Both the position numbers and the translations under genes were made by a program. Below the pieces are notes generated by a model that had not been told where the DNA came from, made no database searches, and saw only the letters and a list, made by a program, of their open reading frames with translations. From JAAYZM01 sp964510785 (lineage in GTDB: Bacteria; Actinomycetota; Actinomycetes; Actinomycetales; Cellulomonadaceae), in contig CAZECM010000120.1 in assembly GCA_964510785.1 (NCBI GenBank), positions 1 through 7,619 on the forward strand: a stretch of DNA of 7,619 nt, given 5' to 3'. Of the stretch, positions 6,603-7,619 are shown one piece after another (the stretch's first letter is position 1; each line of letters starts with the position of its first letter).

Positions 6603-6965
6603 CTACTTGCCCTTGCCCTGGAAGAGGCCCTGCAGTGCCGTACGGGCGCCGTAGGTGAACGCGGCGACCTTGACGAGCGGGCCGCCCACGGTCGCCGCAA
6701 CGAGGGTGCTGAGGGCCGAGACGTTCTCCGTGACCTCCGCGGTGCGGGCGGTGATCGTGTCGATGCGGTCGAACTGGGTGTTCGTGGTGGAGATGACGTT
6801 GGCCGTCTCGTCGATGAGGGGCAGCGTGTGGTCCGTGAGCTCCTTGACCGAGTCCGTGGACTGGTCGAAGAACTTGCCCAGCTTGACGAGCGGGAGGGCA
6901 AGGAAGCCCACGAGCGCGACGAACGCGATCGCGGCGATCAGACCTGCGACGTCACCGACCGACAT
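6603..6965 (-). CDS. DUF948 domain-containing membrane protein
   Basis: Function unknown. The 120-residue product begins with a membrane segment (about 6-27, rich in Ala, Val, Leu and Ile), then a helix-prone stretch with many Thr, Asp and Glu (about 28-90, including STDSVKELTDHTLPLIDE), as in DUF948 proteins, whose soluble part recalls the coiled-coil of chemoreceptors. The C-terminus is basic (LFQGKGK). The ATG at 6965 is preferred because GGAGGG lies 8 nt upstream and the membrane segment then starts at once; a GTG at 7010 in the same frame would add 15 polar residues with no ribosome binding site. It is the first gene after the rpsD hairpin and probably the first of the operon running to aroE. 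Confidence 0.88.
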   Translation of the reverse strand: MSVGDVAGLIAAIAFVALVGFLALPLVKLGKFFDQSTDSVKELTDHTLPLIDETANVISTTNTQFDRIDTITARTAEVTENVSALSTLVAATVGGPLVKVAAFTYGARTALQGLFQGKGK

Positions 6966-6973
6966 GCGGTGTT

Positions 6974-6979
6974 CCCTCC
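6974..6979 (-). promoter_or_regulatory. Ribosome binding site of the DUF948 gene
   Basis: GGAGGG on the minus strand, 8 nt before the ATG at 6965. It fixes the start of the DUF948 gene over the upstream in-frame GTG at 7010. Confidence 0.75.
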
Positions 6980-7006
6980 GGGTGGGTGCTGCTTGGACCT
7001 GCGTCA

Positions 7007-7012
7007 ACACTA
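7007..7012 (-). promoter_or_regulatory. Candidate -10 element for the DUF948-alaS operon
   Basis: TAGTGT on the minus strand fits the actinobacterial TAnnnT -10 pattern. It sits 41 nt before the DUF948 start and after the rpsD hairpin, where an operon promoter would be expected. No good -35 (TTGACA-like) lies 16-18 nt upstream, so this is a weak call based on position and one hexamer. Confidence 0.25.
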
Positions 7013-7019
7013 CCGGTCG

Positions 7020-7031
7020 GCGCCCGGGCGC
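7020..7031. repeat. 12-bp perfect palindrome in the rpsD-DUF948 gap
   Basis: GCGCCCGGGCGC is fully self-complementary. It lies between the rpsD terminator hairpin and the candidate -10 hexamer, about where a -35 region or operator would be. In DNA this GC-rich such palindromes also arise by chance, so no function is claimed. Confidence 0.3.
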
Positions 7032-7046
7032 TCTCCTGGTCCGGGA

Positions 7047-7096
7047 ACGACGACGGCGCCCCTGCCGCGGGGTCGCGGTGGGGGCGCCGTCGTCGT
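7047..7096 (-). terminator. Strong hairpin terminator after rpsD, without T-tract
   Basis: Perfect 16-bp arms at 7047-7062 (ACGACGACGGCGCCCC) and 7081-7096 enclose an 18-nt loop that itself holds a 5-bp stem (CCGCG 7065-7069 with CGCGG 7074-7078) around a 4-nt loop. The hairpin begins 25 nt after the rpsD stop at 7122. Only TT then CCCGG follow on the minus strand, so it is a T-less structure of the kind common in GC-rich actinobacteria. It probably separates rpsD transcription from the DUF948-alaS operon. Confidence 0.72.
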
Positions 7097-7121
7097 CGGA
7101 CGCGCTAGGCGTTCGTACCGA

Positions 7122-7619
7122 TCAGCGAGCGTAGAACTCGACGACCATCTGGACGTCGCACTGCACCGGGACCTCGGCGCGCACGGGGCGGCGCTCGAGG
7201 ACGGCGGTGAGCTTCTCGATCTGCACGTTGAGGTACGAGGGGATCTCGTTGAACTGGTGGGCGCCGGCGGCCGCGACCTGGAAGGGCACGGTGGCCTGCG
7301 AACGAGGCTTGACCTGGATGGTCTGGCCCGGCTTCACGCGGAACGAGGGGCGGTCCACGATCTTGCCGTCCACGAGGATGTGACGGTGCGTGACCGCCTG
7401 GCGAGCCTGCAGGATGGTGCGGGCGAAGCCGGCGCGCAGCACGAGCGCGTCGAGGCGCGTCTCCAGGTCCTCGACCATGACCTCACCGGTCAGGCCGGGG
7501 GCCTTGCGGGCCTCGTCGTAGGCGCGGCGCAGCTGCTTCTCGCGCAGCATGTACTGGGCGCGCAGACGCTGCTTCTCGCGGAGACGGACCGCGTAGTCCG
7601 ACTCGGTGCGGCGACGGGC
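7122..7619 (-). CDS. rpsD: 30S ribosomal protein S4 (5' end outside window)
   Basis: S4 binds 16S rRNA directly and nucleates assembly of the 30S body. The window holds the C-terminal 165 residues of about 205-210; the frame stays open to the right edge, beginning ARRRTESDYAVRLREKQRLR, so roughly the first 40 residues are missing, including any zinc-binding cysteines. The S4 RNA-binding domain is clear: LETRLDALVLRAGFARTILQ, then ARQAVTHRHILVDGKIVDRPS with the usual TH.HI.V.G pattern. The chain ends VQMVVEFYAR, a typical bacterial S4 C-terminus. The position before DUF948 and alaS, and outside the alpha operon with rpsK, rpsM and rpoA, matches the stand-alone rpsD of many actinobacteria. A strong hairpin follows the stop codon. 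Its promoter and any autoregulatory leader are beyond the edge. Confidence 0.97.
   Translation of the reverse strand, partial: ARRRTESDYAVRLREKQRLRAQYMLREKQLRRAYDEARKAPGLTGEVMVEDLETRLDALVLRAGFARTILQARQAVTHRHILVDGKIVDRPSFRVKPGQTIQVKPRSQATVPFQVAAAGAHQFNEIPSYLNVQIEKLTAVLERRPVRAEVPVQCDVQMVVEFYAR

Noticed and set aside
6966..7010. Longer start (GTG at 7010) for the DUF948 gene
   Set aside because: It has no ribosome binding site, and the 15 extra residues would be encoded across the GGAGGG that serves the start at 6965.

Overview
The window is GC-rich chromosomal DNA from an actinobacterium, probably of the order Micrococcales. I infer this from the base composition, the frequent GTG starts, the strong GGAGG-type ribosome binding sites, and the gene order rpsD - DUF948 - DUF6167 - alaS - ruvX - mltG - aroE - GspE/PilB, a familiar housekeeping neighbourhood in that group. 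I cannot fix the genus.

Every gene lies on the minus strand, so transcription runs from high to low coordinates. At the right edge is the C-terminal four fifths of ribosomal protein S4 (rpsD), followed by a very strong hairpin with no T-tract at 7047-7096 that probably ends its transcript. Next comes a tightly packed run: a DUF948 membrane protein (start 6965, chosen by its ribosome binding site), a small membrane-anchored DUF6167-like protein 3 nt later, then after 47 nt alanyl-tRNA synthetase (alaS), ruvX/yqgF (overlapping alaS by 4 nt, GTGA), mltG (3 nt gap) and aroE (4 nt gap). The spacing suggests one operon from DUF948 to aroE, linking tRNA charging, rRNA/Holliday-junction processing, peptidoglycan glycan-strand cleavage and the shikimate pathway. 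These genes are linked by expression, not by one biochemical pathway.

After aroE there is a 90-nt gap with a perfect 8-bp hairpin and a strong ribosome binding site, then the 5' part of a GspE/PilB-type assembly ATPase gene. The N-terminal MshEN-like domain reads cleanly. At about 53-60 the frame breaks: the open frame ends at a TGA at 37-39, while the conserved family continuation (VVNLLVTQAISDRASDIH) is in another frame and runs off the left edge. The gene is therefore frameshifted, by real mutation or by sequence error. This is the clearest anomaly in the window.

I find no mobile element, CRISPR array, RNA gene, toxin-antitoxin or defence module, and nothing that looks like an undescribed system. 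The longest plus-strand open frames are antisense shadows of GC-rich genes. No stretch of more than 300 bases lacks a gene.
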